DNA of 10,276 nt from Hamiltosporidium magnivora (taxonomy: Eukaryota > Microsporidia > Dubosqiidae). The notes beneath the pieces were generated by a model, which made no database searches, had not been told where the DNA came from, and saw only the letters and a program-made list of their open reading frames with translations. Below, one piece after another: positions 8,401-10,276 of the stretch (within the stretch, counting starts at the first letter, position 1; each line of letters opens with the position of its first letter). The position numbers and the translations under genes are program-made. Location: positions 1 through 10,276 of the forward strand of contig PITI01000615.1 of NCBI GenBank assembly GCA_004325065.1, written 5' to 3'.

Positions 8401-10276
8401 CTTAAACTAAAATTTAATTAAAAATAAATTAACTTAGATTGGTTTGAGCAAGAGAGGGCAGTATCTAACTAACATCAAAATAATGTCTTTTAAAGCATAA
8501 AGGTCGCAAAAAATCAAATAAAAAAAACAAGGTAAAGCGCAAAGTTTCGCTTTCTATTATGTAATATTTTTAAATCTAAAAGTACGCTTAATATCAAAAA
8601 TCATTATAGGAATGGAAAAAAGGAATTAAAATGATTTAGTATAAAACAGAAACATAAATTTCAACCAATTAATGTTCTTATGCCGCTTATAAATATGTTT
8701 TAAAGTTAAATTTATACTATTGGCATTTCTTTCTGCTTGATATTTTTATGACTAATTAAAAACAAAAACTTGGTATTCAGCAATAAAAACGACAACAAAA
8801 TTTCAATGATTGATGTATTTAAAGACGTAAACGCAAAATAAACTTTTATAAAGTAATATATGTATATTTTTACATTAAAAAATGCCATACTACAAGGAAT
8901 CTCCTGTGTGAGCTTCTAAAGAAGATCTTTCAAAGAATGCAATAAAAATTTTATAAGAAAAGCAGGCCTATCACTTAAAATTTTTTCCACCGTTGGATGT
9001 TCGAGCCCGATTGAGTTCAAAATATAATCAGACTGTCTAACTCATGCGATTTTAACTATATAGATGAATTCTTTGTGGAATTGCTAATTTTAGAAATCAG
9101 AAGTTGATCCAATTTGAAGTTTTATTTGTGTATAATAAAAACTATTGTATTATTCATTTGGATCTTAATTTCGGTGAAAAGGGATTAGTGTAAAATTTTT
9201 GAAAAATTCTCATTCTTAAAATGACTTTTAAAATCATAAACAAGGATTTTTTAATTCAAGATACTATAGAAAATGGTCGTAATAAAAGTCAAATATTTCT
9301 TAAAAAAAAGTTTGATTTGCTTTTTCGGGTATAGAAAGTTTGTGAAACTGTGGAACTATTTAAAGAGAATTCAACAAATTTAATCTTTGTATATTCATTA
9401 TTAACAGACTTACAATAAAATAGCAGCGGTTTTCCTGATAATACGATGTTATGAATATCATCTTTAGGATCATAGGAAAATATGTTTATTTATCTAAAAA
9501 AGTAAAATAATTAAATGACTTCCAAAAATGCTTTTTAGTGTAAATCTATTTTATATTCAGCTATCTTAATCTTATTTTTATTCTAAATGTCTAATATAAC
9601 GGAAAGGGTAAATATACTCTTATGAACTGTATTATTGAAAAATACCTAAGATTTTTTAATAGAGGATTCCATGAATACGAAAATACAATAGTATAACAAG
9701 TACCCAATGCTATTAACAATATTCAGTAGAAATTTTTTTCTAATATAAAACTTGCCTGATTGTAATAAAATTAAAGAAAAGATAGGAATATAAAAAGCTC
9801 ATGAACAAAAAATTTAACTAATCTAGTTGATGAAATATAGATGCATGAAATTCTGTTTATAACTTGCACAACTTAGATTTTACGGGCCAAATGGGAATTT
9901 TATAGTGAAAGCCGCGGCAAAAAAAAGAATCGGGGATCGGTTCGTAAGCTATGAAAAAAAGAAGAAACTTTTTTTTTCGTTACTGAATACGATATATCTG
10001 TATTTTCAAGAGAAATGAAGAGCAAATTATCAGAAAATATATTTTCAAAGGCGTTTTACTTTTGTATAAATTAAATGTAAAACTCAAATAGTACAAGCGA
10101 AGCTTAGACAAGGTCCGAGATGTTTTTCTAATTAACTTTTTATAGTTAAAATATGGGGAAAAGACCAAAATTCGAATATAAATGTGTTTTTGCATGTTGT
10201 AAGAAGAACATATTCGTATAAAAGGATAATAAAATAAAATAGAAACCAGTACAGAGAAAACGCAAAATATTCATAG
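8401..10276. other. A-rich strand segment, no gene seen
   Basis: The strand bias is the reverse of that at 5161-7020. Four lines that I counted (from 8461, 8521, 9481 and 9661) hold 108 A against 74 T. The longest open frame is 71 codons on the minus strand (9980-10195), of background length and without a recognisable motif. T9 lies at 9969-9977 and A8 at 8520-8527. A compact G+C-rich patch is present at 9911-9945. No tRNA, rRNA, repeat array or transposon end was seen, and the last bases do not mirror the first bases of the window. Confidence 0.6.
9911..9918. repeat. All-G/C 8-bp palindrome
   Basis: GCCGCGGC is a perfect palindrome made only of G and C in a region near 25% G+C. It is followed by an A run and then a second G+C-rich stretch (about 9930-9944). 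This is one of two 8-base all-G/C runs I found; the other is at 3114-3121. It could be a rare-cutter-type site by accident. No function is suggested by the surroundings. Confidence 0.7.

Noticed and set aside
8990..9020. tRNA T-arm-like GTTCGAGCCC
   Set aside because: The flanking five bases on each side do not pair, and no acceptor, D or anticodon stem can be built around it.
9127..9135. Perfect DnaA-box-like 9-mer (TGTGTATAA) suggesting an origin
   Set aside because: A single match to this degenerate A+T-rich motif is expected about once by chance in the window; no cluster is present.
9980..10195. 71-codon minus-strand frame
   Set aside because: Lys/Ile/Tyr-rich, of background length, with no supporting signal.

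Overview
No gene, RNA gene, mobile element, CRISPR array or other recognisable functional element could be supported anywhere in this window. It is very A+T-rich (hand counts give roughly 21% G+C at 1441-2340 and about 32% at 7021-8400). Stop codons are dense in all six frames. The longest open frame is 112 codons, needs a GTG start and has no visible ribosome binding site. For a sequence of this composition I estimate a stop about every 12 codons, so roughly eight stop-free runs of 60 or more codons are expected by chance in six frames. About seven start-containing ones are present. The open frames therefore look like background, not genes.

The organism cannot be named. A DNA stretch this A+T-rich could come from a eukaryotic intergenic region, an organelle, or an eroded spacer of a reduced endosymbiont genome. 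The near absence of microsatellites and of tandem or dispersed repeats visible by eye argues mildly against typical A+T-rich eukaryotic intergenic DNA. It is equally compatible with a computationally permuted or simulated sequence. Sequence inspection alone cannot separate these options.

The layout is compositional only. Positions 1-1440 are A-leaning gene-free DNA. Positions 1441-2340 are the most A+T-rich part, with clustered T-tracts. Positions 2341-5160 are mixed, with a small G+C-richer patch and an imperfect hairpin near 3.06-3.12 kb, a T8A9 tract at 3.41 kb and the longest homopolymer (A12) at 4.20 kb. Positions 5161-7020 are T-rich on the given strand. Positions 7021-8400 have the highest G+C. 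Positions 8401-10276 are A-rich and hold one all-G/C 8-bp palindrome. These shifts show that the window is not one homogeneous random string, but they point to no specific function. No cooperating genes or new biological system were found.
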